Origin: Sphingobacterium thalpophilum
Lineage (GTDB): Bacteria > Bacteroidota > Bacteroidia > Sphingobacteriales > Sphingobacteriaceae
Length of the DNA stretch: 64,000 bases
Direction of reading: 5' to 3'
Assembly: GCF_901482695.1 (NCBI RefSeq)
Contig: NZ_LR590484.1
Span: 62,001 to 126,000 of the forward strand
The position numbers and the translations under genes are program-made. Positions 20,414-28,298 of the stretch are shown here, in pieces (positions within the stretch are counted from its first letter, which is position 1; each line of letters starts with the position of its first letter). Below the pieces are notes generated by a model that was not told the DNA's origin, did not search any database, and saw nothing but the letters and a program-made list of their open reading frames with translations.

Positions 20414-22063
20414 TCAATATGTATTGGCGAAAGTCCCTATTTCAAGTACAAATTGATCGAACTCGCCTCTGGGAACGGCGGCTTTATTTCTGATCTTGGT
20501 TCGATAATTATATACGGTGCTCATTGAACAGCGCAAAAAATTTGCAATTTTACCCGTGTCGTATATACCTAATCGTATCAATGCGAAAATTCGCAGCTCA
20601 GTATTTAATTCCCCTGGCTTTATTAAAAATTGCTCTCCATCAAGCAATAATTTATTAAACTCTTCAACAAAATCCGGATATAAATGCAGAAAGATACTGT
20701 CAAAATTTTTATAAAGTTGTTTTAGCTCTTCATCAACCAGGCGGCCAGAACGTAACATCTTCAATAATTCTTCCATTTTTCCTGAAGAAGCCGTTTTATG
20801 GAGCGTTTTTCTATAGTCTTCCAATTTATTAATATAATCGGAACAGAGGTCCAAGAAATTACCGATATATTCTTCTTTGATCCGATTCGCTTCAACCAGT
20901 TTATTATTGACTCCGATGACCTTTTCGTTGACAACCTTTAAATCAAAATTGAGTTTTTCTAAAAGTTCATTTGTTTTGCTGATCTCTATTCGCCCCTGTT
21001 GTAATTTTTTCATCTGTCTAAGTACATATATTACTGCAGTTGCCAAACAAATAGATAGAACACTTATGACAATAAGATAGAACCATAATTGTTCACGCTG
21101 CTTATTTATTCTCGCTTGATGAGCGGCATCAATGATCGGAAACATTTTGGAAATAACTAAGGTACGCAAAGGAGCATTACAAAAAATAGCATCGTCCATT
21201 GAATATTTGATGTATTTATAGGCGTGGTCTAAATCTCCGCTCTGATAAAGTGCTATGGCTAAAGCCTGAAGAGATGTATTTTCCTTAACCGCATTCTCAA
21301 TATCTGAAATCGCAGAAAGCGCAAAATATATGCATTCCTTTTCAGTATCCCCTTCGTACCGATATACGTTTCCTATCGCGGACGTTACCATAGCATGTTC
21401 ATGGCTTCTAGGATCGACATTCTCTAACTGTTTTAACAATATCTGACGAGCTTCCGAAAACCGCCCGACTAATGCTAGTTTTTCAGCATAAATAGCTTGG
21501 TACCGCTTCGATTGTCTGTCGAGTATATTTAATAAAGAATCTCTATATAATCCACTCATATGCTCATATTTACCTGCCAATGATGTGTTGTAGGTAGATA
21601 TATTATTATAAAGATCTTTTCCCAGTTGATAGTAATCTGTTTTTAAACGATAATTTAGTGCTTTACTGGGGATAGAATTGAGCAACTTTTCCGCTTCAAG
21701 ATACATTCCGGAAATTGCATATAGAGAGACCCGTTGTAATTTTGTCTCGGTAATCATCGCTGTATTTCCTATTGAATCTGCTATCCTCATATTGTGTTCG
21801 ACATAACGGACAGCGGAATCTGTCTTATATGAACGATATTCATCACATAATGCTTTATTAACTGCATATACATCTGACATAGACCGGTCCCGGCGTATCA
21901 ATCGAGCCTTCAGCTGATCAATTTTCCGTTCTTTCCGATCCATATACAATTTATTATTTTGTATGGTTTGATCAAGTTCCTTCAATAAGGAGTTCAGATC
22001 TGACTGAGCAAAAGCATAAGAAGACAGACTCGAGAATAATATAAGAAAGAGAGATTTAATCAT
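20414..22063 (-). CDS. susR: SusR-like transmembrane transcriptional regulator
   Basis: A 549-residue regulator with a signal peptide (MIKSLFLILFSSLSSYAFAQ) and a periplasmic helical-repeat (TPR-like) sensor. A membrane helix lies near 335-355 (FYLIVISVLSICLATAVIYVL), followed by a coiled-coil linker and a C-terminal helix-turn-helix (FALIRLGIYDTGKIANFLRCSMSTVYNYRTKIRNKA). This arrangement matches the DUF6377/SusR type, which in Bacteroides senses maltose-type sugars in the periplasm and activates sus genes. The gene is on the same strand just upstream of the PQQ-susCDE operon, separated by about 255 bp, and is probably its activator. Confidence 0.82.
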   Translation of the reverse strand: MIKSLFLILFSSLSSYAFAQSDLNSLLKELDQTIQNNKLYMDRKERKIDQLKARLIRRDRSMSDVYAVNKALCDEYRSYKTDSAVRYVEHNMRIADSIGNTAMITETKLQRVSLYAISGMYLEAEKLLNSIPSKALNYRLKTDYYQLGKDLYNNISTYNTSLAGKYEHMSGLYRDSLLNILDRQSKRYQAIYAEKLALVGRFSEARQILLKQLENVDPRSHEHAMVTSAIGNVYRYEGDTEKECIYFALSAISDIENAVKENTSLQALAIALYQSGDLDHAYKYIKYSMDDAIFCNAPLRTLVISKMFPIIDAAHQARINKQREQLWFYLIVISVLSICLATAVIYVLRQMKKLQQGRIEISKTNELLEKLNFDLKVVNEKVIGVNNKLVEANRIKEEYIGNFLDLCSDYINKLEDYRKTLHKTASSGKMEELLKMLRSGRLVDEELKQLYKNFDSIFLHLYPDFVEEFNKLLLDGEQFLIKPGELNTELRIFALIRLGIYDTGKIANFLRCSMSTVYNYRTKIRNKAAVPRGEFDQFVLEIGTFANTY

Positions 22064-22536
22064 TTTTTTGACAATTTAAACAGCAGCGCCGATCATCTCC
22101 GTTATCATCGTTTCAAAAATGTAACAATATGCCCAAACAATTTGGTATCATAATTTGAAAACGAACAAATTTCCCAATTGGTTAATTTACCTGAACAAGC
22201 TACTTAATAACTGTATTCTAGTGGCCTACTTAAGTCAAAGATATCATGGATTATAATTAAATAAAAACTTGTATAGAAAAAAGGAGTTAAAAATACCCAT
22301 ATATATTTGGCTACAAACATCTTACATAAACAAAAAATAGTAAAATTGTAGTTATAAGGTTGACATTTATGTTTGCAAATCGAGGGGAACCCGAATAAGA
22401 AAACAAAATTAACTTTCTCATACCTTATGATTTAGATAAACAAAAAACAGGCAAATAGAACTACAAAGGGAATCCCACATAATTCTATCTGCCTACTCCT
22501 TAGCTATACCCCGATATCGCCGGAACGCATTCCTTA
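22064..22536. other. AT-rich intergenic region between susR and the lysis cassette
   Basis: About 470 bp. The part next to susR (22064-22250) should hold its promoter. The far end contains the terminator-like hairpin listed separately. No gene is supported. Confidence 0.5.
22449..22494 (-). terminator. Terminator of the lysis cassette
   Basis: Arms at 22449-22460 (AGGCAAATAGAA) and 22483-22494 (TTCTATCTGCCT) pair with one mismatch and contain an inner GGGA/TCCC pair. On the minus strand the hairpin is followed by a T-rich tract. It lies 43 bp after the stop of the spanin-like lipoprotein gene. Confidence 0.55.
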
Positions 22537-22977
22537 TCAAGAGCATAGTTTTGTCCATTTTTTTCTAATGCCATACAGAAACAACAGCACCAGAACCAAT
22601 AATGCACCCCATTGATAAGGAAGCTTGTACGTGGTATTTTCCAACTGCGCCACACGATCTTTGTTCTCCTTGGAAAGTTCTGAATCCACGGACGTTTTCT
22701 GCTGCTGCACACTGTTGCTCGCCCTTGACTCTTTCAGCAGCAACCGTCCGCCCTGACTGCTCAGTCCACTATCGGGGTGAAAGCGGAGACCACTATCTGT
22801 CCAGAAGTACCAGGACCGTGTAAGACTATCCCGACTCTGCGTATATAGCCACTGGGCGAAGGTATTCTTTTGCTGCTCCCTCATTGAAGACTGCTGCTCG
22901 CTTTTGCTCTTGTGCTGAAAGAGCCTACAGGCCGTCAATACCATGAGGAGCAACAGAACCCATGCTCTCTTTTCCAT
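22537..22977 (-). CDS. Unimolecular-spanin-like lipoprotein (lysis cassette)
   Basis: A 146-residue protein with an N-terminal lipoprotein signal (MEKRAWVLLLLMVLTAC, Cys17) and a C-terminal membrane helix (about 121-138, WGALLVLVLLFLYGIRKK). A polar, Q/S-rich linker joins them. An outer-membrane lipid anchor at one end and an inner-membrane helix at the other is the topology of phage u-spanins, which fuse the two membranes in the last step of lysis. The ATG at 22977 is chosen because it has a strong AGGAGGG Shine-Dalgarno, unusual for this phylum. It follows the CHAP endolysin gene, and the ribosome site overlaps the end of that gene. The function is inferred from topology and order; it could be another envelope lipoprotein. 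Confidence 0.7.
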   Translation of the reverse strand: MEKRAWVLLLLMVLTACRLFQHKSKSEQQSSMREQQKNTFAQWLYTQSRDSLTRSWYFWTDSGLRFHPDSGLSSQGGRLLLKESRASNSVQQQKTSVDSELSKENKDRVAQLENTTYKLPYQWGALLVLVLLFLYGIRKKWTKLCS

Positions 22978-22990
22978 CACATCCCTCCTT

Positions 22991-23626
22991 TCAGTCCAGC
23001 CAGTTCGCGAAAGCATGTATGGTCGCGAGGGAGCGCCGCTTTGAAAGTACCCGGTCGTCGACGTTCCCCTCGATGGTCAGCAGCCAGGGGCCCTGCCGAT
23101 CGCGGACGAGGCCCACGTGGTCGATGCGGCGTAGGCTGCTATTGTAGATGCCGAATAGATCGGCAGGCCGTACGAGCCCCCGGCTGATCTGCCCGGCGGT
23201 ATAGCGCCGGGCCATGGGGAATAAAGCCGGGCTCCAGGGACTGCGTGGCGCGGAGAGCCCCGCCTGCCCGTAACACCAGGAGACGAAGGCCGCACACCAG
23301 GCATAGCCCTTGCCCAGCCCAGTATACGCCAGATATTCCTCGACGCGGGGACCGTCATTGTTGCCTGTCGCTTCGCTGACGCCGAGCTGGCCGGCGGCAA
23401 TATCCATGATCCTGTCGCGCAGACCGGGGGCGAGCCAATATTTCTGGGAGTTGTGGGCCAGCACAGCTTCGGAAGCTGCCACGATACGTTGCTGTGGGTG
23501 GGCCGCAGCGGATACCCTATAGCTGTCAGCAAGGTGCCGCTGTGTTACAGCAGGATGGCCAGTGTGCCCAATACCGTGCAGAGCGACAAGAAGAAGACCG
23601 AAAAATAAATAATGCATTGTTGCCAT
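22991..23626 (-). CDS. CHAP-domain peptidoglycan hydrolase, endolysin-like
   Basis: A 211-residue protein with an N-terminal hydrophobic signal or anchor (about residues 4-20, MHYLFFGLLLVALHGIG). The NlpC/P60-CHAP fold has the catalytic pair Cys111 (YAWCAAFVSWCYG) and His170 (IDHVGLVRD), with N188 as a possible third residue. Family enzymes cut peptide stems or cross-bridges in murein. The gene overlaps the preceding holin-like gene by up to 82 bp (a second ATG at 23617 shortens this), as is common in phage lysis cassettes. The region is much richer in G+C than its surroundings, a sign of transfer. Confidence 0.85.
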   Translation of the reverse strand: MATMHYLFFGLLLVALHGIGHTGHPAVTQRHLADSYRVSAAAHPQQRIVAASEAVLAHNSQKYWLAPGLRDRIMDIAAGQLGVSEATGNNDGPRVEEYLAYTGLGKGYAWCAAFVSWCYGQAGLSAPRSPWSPALFPMARRYTAGQISRGLVRPADLFGIYNSSLRRIDHVGLVRDRQGPWLLTIEGNVDDRVLSKRRSLATIHAFANWLD

Positions 23627-23931
23627 GATGTCAATTGATTAAAGTGATAACTAAAATCCTCGCGGAAGAATTTAAAGGGTTTCCATAGGATCTCCTGCAG
23701 CCAGCAGCAACAGTAGATGGCCAGCAGTGCGGCCAGCACGGCAAAAAGCAGTACCGACAGCACACCGATGTCCAGTATACCAGCCGTCGGATGCAAAGCT
23801 TGCAGCAGGATCCCAGCCGCGATAAAAAAGACCAGCAGACAGGCGACGACGATGCCGAGCAGCTGCTTTGTGCTTAAAGGCCAAGCCATATCCTCGATAG
23901 GCCAGGCGGTGTGTTTTTGTAGTGTATTCAT
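23545..23931 (-). CDS. Holin-like small membrane protein
   Basis: A 128-residue protein with three hydrophobic segments (about 24-45, 53-75 and 107-127) and a short polar N-terminus. Size, three-helix topology and position immediately before an endolysin are those of a class I holin, which would let the murein hydrolase out through the inner membrane or trigger it. No sequence family is recognised, so the role rests on context. It overlaps the CHAP gene and follows the DUF6266 gene by 86 bp on the same strand. Confidence 0.65.
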   Translation of the reverse strand: MNTLQKHTAWPIEDMAWPLSTKQLLGIVVACLLVFFIAAGILLQALHPTAGILDIGVLSVLLFAVLAALLAIYCCCWLQEILWKPFKFFREDFSYHFNQLTSWQQCIIYFSVFFLSLCTVLGTLAILL

Positions 23932-24017
23932 TTTTATACATTAGACCTGTAATTCGTACAAATTGGTTCATTGAAAAGAGGCCCTCCCGCAGGAGCAGCC
24001 TCCATTCGTTAAGTGGC

Positions 24018-24659
24018 TTACGTCAATGTAAACTCACCCAGATACTGGCTACTTGATGTCGTAACCCCATCGCGGTGAATGTTGAACGACCAACCGACAA
24101 TCGTCTTGCCGCTGTAGCTGTCGGGCAACGTAATATCCATTGCAGCGTCAGCTCTCGTCGCCCCTTCGTAAGCAAAGAAGATATTATCCGCTTCATCGTA
24201 GAGTATCACCAGAATCTGATCATCGTCAAAAGCATTGAACCTGTTGGCGATCGGATCCCAGTTCAAACTCAGCACCCTTGGCGCCGACTCCGTAGCCTGG
24301 AGGCCGATGGAAGCTGCCAGACTACCGCTGGCAATTTTAACCGCAGCGTAATCTATCGTAAAATCGGGGTAGGTACCCTGAAACGCATTGTTGATCAATT
24401 GCTGGAAAGCGACGTTGTAACCCGTTTTGTTTCGCTGTTTACTGTCTGAAAACCCGAGCATCAACACATCCTTAATCGACTTGAGAAAGCTGGTCGTCAT
24501 ACCAAATTTCATGCGCTGTGCCATCTGATCTTCAGAAGCAGCCTTTGAACTCTTTTTTGGAAGGGAGCGTACATAGTCAATACCGCGCCAGGATGCGCCG
24601 ACAATGCTGCCGACTTTGCCCTGATAAGACCCATGTATTCCTTTTATAAATCTTGCCAT
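24018..24659 (-). CDS. DUF6266 family protein
   Basis: A 213-residue protein of unknown function with the DUF6266 N-terminal pattern: GIHGSYQGKVGSIVGASWRG, then Q-rich and K/R-rich positions around DQMAQRMKFGMTT. There is no signal peptide. The C-terminal half is predicted beta-rich (ITLPDSYSGKTIVGWSFN, SSQYLGEFTLT). A longer frame begins at 24746, but the family start is MARFIKG at 24659. It is the first gene of the lysis cassette operon. I infer that it may be a cargo or structural protein whose release needs the downstream lysis genes; there is no direct evidence for this. Confidence 0.78.
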   Translation of the reverse strand: MARFIKGIHGSYQGKVGSIVGASWRGIDYVRSLPKKSSKAASEDQMAQRMKFGMTTSFLKSIKDVLMLGFSDSKQRNKTGYNVAFQQLINNAFQGTYPDFTIDYAAVKIASGSLAASIGLQATESAPRVLSLNWDPIANRFNAFDDDQILVILYDEADNIFFAYEGATRADAAMDITLPDSYSGKTIVGWSFNIHRDGVTTSSSQYLGEFTLT

Positions 24660-24763
24660 GTTATTAAATTTTAAATTTGTTAAACCATATGCGGTGCTGC
24701 AGGCAACCACGGATATCGATATCATGGCACTAAGGTAGCGGGGCATACCGGCTATTTACGCGT

Positions 24764-24785
24764 AATGGCGTCATCTGACGCCATT
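24764..24785. promoter_or_regulatory. Perfect 22-bp dyad, candidate operator
   Basis: Arms AATGGCGTCA and TGACGCCATT are perfectly complementary around TC. The dyad lies about 105 bp upstream of the DUF6266 start and has no following T tract, so an operator is more likely than a terminator. The nearby excisionase-like HTH protein or a dimeric regulator could bind it. Confidence 0.55.
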
Positions 24786-24960
24786 TGTCCGAGTTTGCCT
24801 GTTTCGGTGACAGAAAAGACAGATCCCATATCTGTTTTGCAGCAGACAAGCTAACATTTGCAGGCGATACCGCTACATCCTGTCAGGTTTAAACATGGGT
24901 TATTTTAGTCCATTACTTCGCCATCCAAACAAAAAAACAGGCTGCCTGTGAGAGACCGGA

Positions 24961-25059
24961 AGCAGAGAATCAGCAGAGAAATAGCAGACAAACAGCAAAG
25001 GAATACCAGAGAATAAGCAAAGGATAAGCATAGAAAAAGCAAATAATTAGCGAAGAAAG
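24961..25059. repeat. Nine tandem 11-bp repeats
   Basis: Units begin at 24961, 24972, 24983, 24994, 25005, 25016, 25027, 25038 and 25049, exactly 11 bp apart, with consensus AGCAGAGAATA and one to four changes per unit. The spacing puts each unit on nearly the same DNA face. It lies between the HTH gene and the DUF6266-lysis genes. It could be a regulator-binding or bending array, or a simple tandem duplication. The minus-strand frame across it (24970-25182) is an artefact of the repeat. Confidence 0.85.
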
Positions 25060-25189
25060 ATCATGGAAAAAGTGAGCTAGCCTACCAGCATGCCCAAAGG
25101 AAAGGCAGATAAAAGCCAAAGGAACAACAACCAAGCGCCACAAAAAAAGGCCGGTCCCCCTCGAACCAGCCCATTTTTCCACCTGCTAA

Positions 25190-25477
25190 TCAGAGCAGTC
25201 CCTTTGCAATGCTACGCTGTATGGCATCATGCAGATCCGCTTCGCGATAGTAATGTTTGTTCCCCAGACAGATCGGTCTTAAGATGCCCGATTTTACCCA
25301 TCGATTGTAGGTGCGTTCCGAGATCCCCAATCGTGACACCACAGCCATGCGGGTCATGAGTTGGTCGACAGGTCCGACATCCTTACGATCAGATACGGAG
25401 AGAATGTGGTGTGCTGTCGCTGACAGCTTCTCGTTGATCTCGCGCAGCAATAGTACGATTTCCTCTAAGTGCGACAT
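25190..25477 (-). CDS. Excisionase/MerR-like helix-turn-helix protein
   Basis: A 95-residue protein with a short coiled N-terminus (MSHLEEIVLLLREINEKL) and a winged helix-turn-helix. The HTH reads LMTRMAVVSRLGISERTYNRWVKSGILRP and the wing contains KHYYREADLHDAI, the HTH_17 type seen in excisionases and in many Bacteroidota mobile elements. It probably binds DNA nearby, perhaps the 11-bp repeats or the 22-bp dyad. It lies 50 bp after the LytTR gene on the same strand. Confidence 0.8.
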   Translation of the reverse strand: MSHLEEIVLLLREINEKLSATAHHILSVSDRKDVGPVDQLMTRMAVVSRLGISERTYNRWVKSGILRPICLGNKHYYREADLHDAIQRSIAKGLL

Positions 25478-25528
25478 TTAAAAATTTCATTGGTTCATAC
25501 CATGAAATGCGGGCAGCCATACCCTATG

Positions 25529-26272
25529 CTATAAATTGTTCTGTTTAAAGACCTCATACTGATGTCTAAAATTTTCTTTGCAAGATCTGGTCATGACAAT
25601 ACAGAAGTCGTTCCTCGGCTTCATCAAATAAACCTCGTTGGGACGCACCAGATCGACCTTGGCTAAGTTGACCAAGGTGTTCTTGCGGGGTCTGGAGAAG
25701 CGGTTGGCAGGGAGTTCGGCCTGCAGTGCCCGGAGATTTCCCTTAAACTGATGAACCTCTCTTTCCAGAAAAATATCGACGATATCCCCCTCCACCTCGG
25801 CATAAAAAATCTGATCGACCTCAATGGTAATCATCACATTTTGCAGGTTCTTTATCAGCAGGCTCTTCACATCTCTGCTCTGCTGCTCGTATTTCCTATC
25901 CACCATTTCCACCACATCCTGCATTTTGGCTTTCAATGTATTGAAGCTGATTTTTTTGCTAAAATAGCTGTAGATACCTGCCTCATTTGCGCTAAAAACA
26001 TAATCAGCATACGCGGAGCAGGCAACAATAACAGGCGGATTGGGAATCAGCCCGGCCAGTTTAATACCATCGATATCCGCGCCGCTAAACTCCATGTCGA
26101 GCATCAAGATGTCCACCTCATTCTCTTTGAGGTATTCAAGCGCGTCGACCGGATTTTGAATCACCTTGATCTCCTCATCGATAAAGGGAAGCTCCCGCAG
26201 CGACATCATGATGTAGACCAATGTATCAGGCTGATCATCGACGATCAGTAATTTATAGCTTAATTTGTTCAT
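25529..26272 (-). CDS. LytTR-family response regulator (accessory block)
   Basis: A 247-residue response regulator. The receiver has D12-D13, phospho-acceptor D59 in DILMLDMEFSG and K at SYFSKKISF. The C-terminal LytTR domain (about 140-245) includes VDQIFYAEVEGDIVDIFL and NRFSRPRKNTLVNLAKVD. It overlaps the sensor gene by 20 bp. It probably controls the adjacent lysis, peptide or acyltransferase genes; LytTR-like boxes are visible at 28.6 kb. Confidence 0.88.
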   Translation of the reverse strand: MNKLSYKLLIVDDQPDTLVYIMMSLRELPFIDEEIKVIQNPVDALEYLKENEVDILMLDMEFSGADIDGIKLAGLIPNPPVIVACSAYADYVFSANEAGIYSYFSKKISFNTLKAKMQDVVEMVDRKYEQQSRDVKSLLIKNLQNVMITIEVDQIFYAEVEGDIVDIFLEREVHQFKGNLRALQAELPANRFSRPRKNTLVNLAKVDLVRPNEVYLMKPRNDFCIVMTRSCKENFRHQYEVFKQNNL

Positions 26273-27296
26273 TGCGCTTTAAAAATTCAAGTTTCAAATT
26301 GACTACGAAGATGTTACCCTCCCGTGCTATATCTACCGAGGACTGATAATTGACTTGCCCGAGCTTTGCTTTTAATAACATAAAGCCCGTTCCGGACTGA
26401 ATTTCCTCGGCCTTTGGCAACCAATGATTCCGGCAGCTGAGGGATAACTGGACATCTGTATATTCCAGACGATACAGGACAGGGTGATCCACCGAAATAC
26501 GCGCGTGTTTCAGGCAGTTCTCGAGCGGAAAAAAAAGTACACCTACTGGGATTTCCCTGTTCAGGTCGCCACTGCATTGCTGGGCAAATTGTATGGCCCC
26601 TTCGCCGTAGTAGAATTTTAGCAAGCGCACAAAACAGCCGAGGTGATCCATTTCCTCCCCCAGCGTATTGGATTTTGCCGGTTGCTCCACTTCGAGCAGA
26701 TAGGCCAAAAATTGAATAATATCCCGCTTGGTGGTCATATCTTTGGGCACCTTGTTGACCAGCATTTCTCCGAACCTGCTCATAAACAAGGTCGTCAAAA
26801 AATGAGAGGTATACTTCATTGCTGCGGCGCGGTCACGGAATTGCTTCAGATTGCCGTTGAGCCGCCGTTTGTCTACAAGGAGCTTGTTCGCAAAATGAAG
26901 CAGGCTGGCTACCAATGCCAATCCATTCGCCGTCAGATAGCCCGAAACAAGCCTTGCACGAAATGCAGCCGTATTTTCGGGCAGGGTGATGTCAAAGAAT
27001 ACAACACCGACATGAGGCAGTACATCGTGTATCAAAAAATCAATAAACGGAATGAAAGTACAGGAGAGAAATACATAAATAAGGCTATTCAAGATGATCC
27101 TTTTCCACGATCTCCCACACGTGACGATCAGCGAGGAAATGGAGATACTGTACAGCAGATATAGACCAACGACGATAAAAACCTGAGCGAACGGGATGAC
27201 ACGATCATCCCGAAAATAGTTCAGACCACCTATAATCATCAAAAGAACAACGCAACAAAAAAGATGAAAATACACTAAAACAGCAATACTCCTCAT
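26253..27296 (-). CDS. LytS-like sensor kinase with atypical H box
   Basis: A 347-residue membrane protein with four hydrophobic segments in the first 140 residues and a His_kinase-type domain. The H box reads KYTSHFLTTLF (H165) in place of the usual NPHFLFN. The N box FPLENCLKHA is present, but the glycine box (SGTGFMLLKAKL) is weak. The kinase activity may therefore be reduced or altered. It pairs with the overlapping LytTR regulator. It is preceded on the same strand by the acyltransferase gene, 43 bp away. Confidence 0.8.
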   Translation of the reverse strand: MRSIAVLVYFHLFCCVVLLMIIGGLNYFRDDRVIPFAQVFIVVGLYLLYSISISSLIVTCGRSWKRIILNSLIYVFLSCTFIPFIDFLIHDVLPHVGVVFFDITLPENTAAFRARLVSGYLTANGLALVASLLHFANKLLVDKRRLNGNLKQFRDRAAAMKYTSHFLTTLFMSRFGEMLVNKVPKDMTTKRDIIQFLAYLLEVEQPAKSNTLGEEMDHLGCFVRLLKFYYGEGAIQFAQQCSGDLNREIPVGVLFFPLENCLKHARISVDHPVLYRLEYTDVQLSLSCRNHWLPKAEEIQSGTGFMLLKAKLGQVNYQSSVDIAREGNIFVVNLKLEFLKRNEQIKL

Positions 27297-27339
27297 TATA
27301 ATAAAGGTCTAGAAACATAAATTTACCTTTATTTTTTAT

Positions 27340-28218
27340 TTACTGCCACCTATAACTAAAATTTTTACGATAAAAGTAACCTTCACGACCCCTCAGGGTC
27401 AGCCTCAGGGCAGCAATATCCGCAGTGTCAGGCATCGTAATATTGTCGTCCCTTATCTCATAACAGTTCAACTCGTGGAGGTAGCCCCAGCATTCCCATC
27501 GCCAGGGATCAGTGCGTATTTCATCCGCCAAAAAGTCGTATAGCTGCTGCATGCACCGATAGATAAACACCTCCCGGCCCTCGTCCCCGCGTCTGCAGAT
27601 TGCCGTGCCAAAGATCAACTGGTTCAGTCCATCAGTCGAACAATGAGTGACCGGCACCACAGGTATATTCAGCAGATAAGCGATCAGCGCAATGCCCGTA
27701 CGTACATAAATAGTATTTTCCAAAAAGCCAATCTGTACCTTTTTATGCCTTGACTCAGACACACCGCTATTTCCATCGGCAAAGACCAAAACGTGCCTGC
27801 CTTCTACGACCGCACTACGGATTTTGAGCAGTACCTGTGGATCGCTGCTCATCAGATACTGATAAGTCAATCCATTAGCTTGCATCTCCTGCTGCATCCG
27901 CTGCAATTCGTCGCTTTGTGCCAGATAGACCTGCTCGTCCATCAAGATATCAAAATGAACGCTACGATCCGCCAATATACGCGGGATCTGCCCGTGCAAG
28001 CCCAGATGGTAGAGACAGATGATCTTTGGTCTGCCACCCTTGAGTTCGTTGATAGCTGTATCTTCCCAGGATTGTGCCGTACGAAAAGGACGAGGCCGGT
28101 GATACGCCTTCCATTTGTCGTACAGTCCATAATGGTCCTGCCAGGCTATAGCAGGTAAGTAATGGTGGATATGCGCCGAAAATAGCGCAAATTCCCAGTT
28201 ATTGTAATTTGTTGACAT
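27340..28218 (-). CDS. Lipid A biosynthesis-type (LPLAT) acyltransferase
   Basis: A 292-residue protein resembling LpxL/HtrB-type acyltransferases. An HxG-type block is IICLYHLGLHGQIPRILA, and further blocks are VLVFADGNSGVS and IYVRTGIALIAYLLNIPVVPVTH. It lacks the usual N-terminal membrane anchor. Enzymes of this family move fatty acyl chains to lipids, but relatives modify peptides and natural products. It sits directly downstream of a 46-residue peptide gene, separated by a hairpin, and upstream of the LytTR pair. I infer that it could acylate the small peptide or a signal lipid. Confidence 0.75.
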   Translation of the reverse strand: MSTNYNNWEFALFSAHIHHYLPAIAWQDHYGLYDKWKAYHRPRPFRTAQSWEDTAINELKGGRPKIICLYHLGLHGQIPRILADRSVHFDILMDEQVYLAQSDELQRMQQEMQANGLTYQYLMSSDPQVLLKIRSAVVEGRHVLVFADGNSGVSESRHKKVQIGFLENTIYVRTGIALIAYLLNIPVVPVTHCSTDGLNQLIFGTAICRRGDEGREVFIYRCMQQLYDFLADEIRTDPWRWECWGYLHELNCYEIRDDNITMPDTADIAALRLTLRGREGYFYRKNFSYRWQ

Positions 28219-28241
28219 GGCTGTTGTATTATCTGGTTAAT

Positions 28242-28276
28242 TAGGGAGCGGTCCCCTGACGGGTATCCGCTCCCTA
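28242..28276 (-). terminator. Hairpin between small-peptide gene and acyltransferase
   Basis: Ten-bp arms TAGGGAGCGG (28242-28251) and CCGCTCCCTA (28267-28276) enclose a 15-nt loop that can form an inner CCC/GGG stem. No T tract follows on the minus strand. It is likely an attenuator or RNA-processing hairpin that lets more peptide than enzyme be made. Confidence 0.55.
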
Positions 28277-28298
28277 CAGGGTATAAGGCTGCATGTGG

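Noticed and set aside
23077..23532. Minus-strand 151-codon frame inside the CHAP gene
   Set aside because: High-G+C shadow of the CHAP gene with no domain of its own; the CHAP frame has clear catalytic motifs.
22537..24659. Remnant of an intact prophage or contractile injection system
   Set aside because: No capsid, tail sheath, tube, baseplate, portal, terminase or integrase gene is found within the window.
24018..24746. Longer start of the DUF6266 gene at 24746
   Set aside because: The family N-terminus MARFIKG starts at 24659, and the extra residues resemble no signal peptide of the family.
24970..25182. Minus-strand 70-codon hydrophobic frame
   Set aside because: Its C-terminal half is the translation of the 11-bp repeat array, which gives periodic Leu/Tyr/Phe; not a credible gene.
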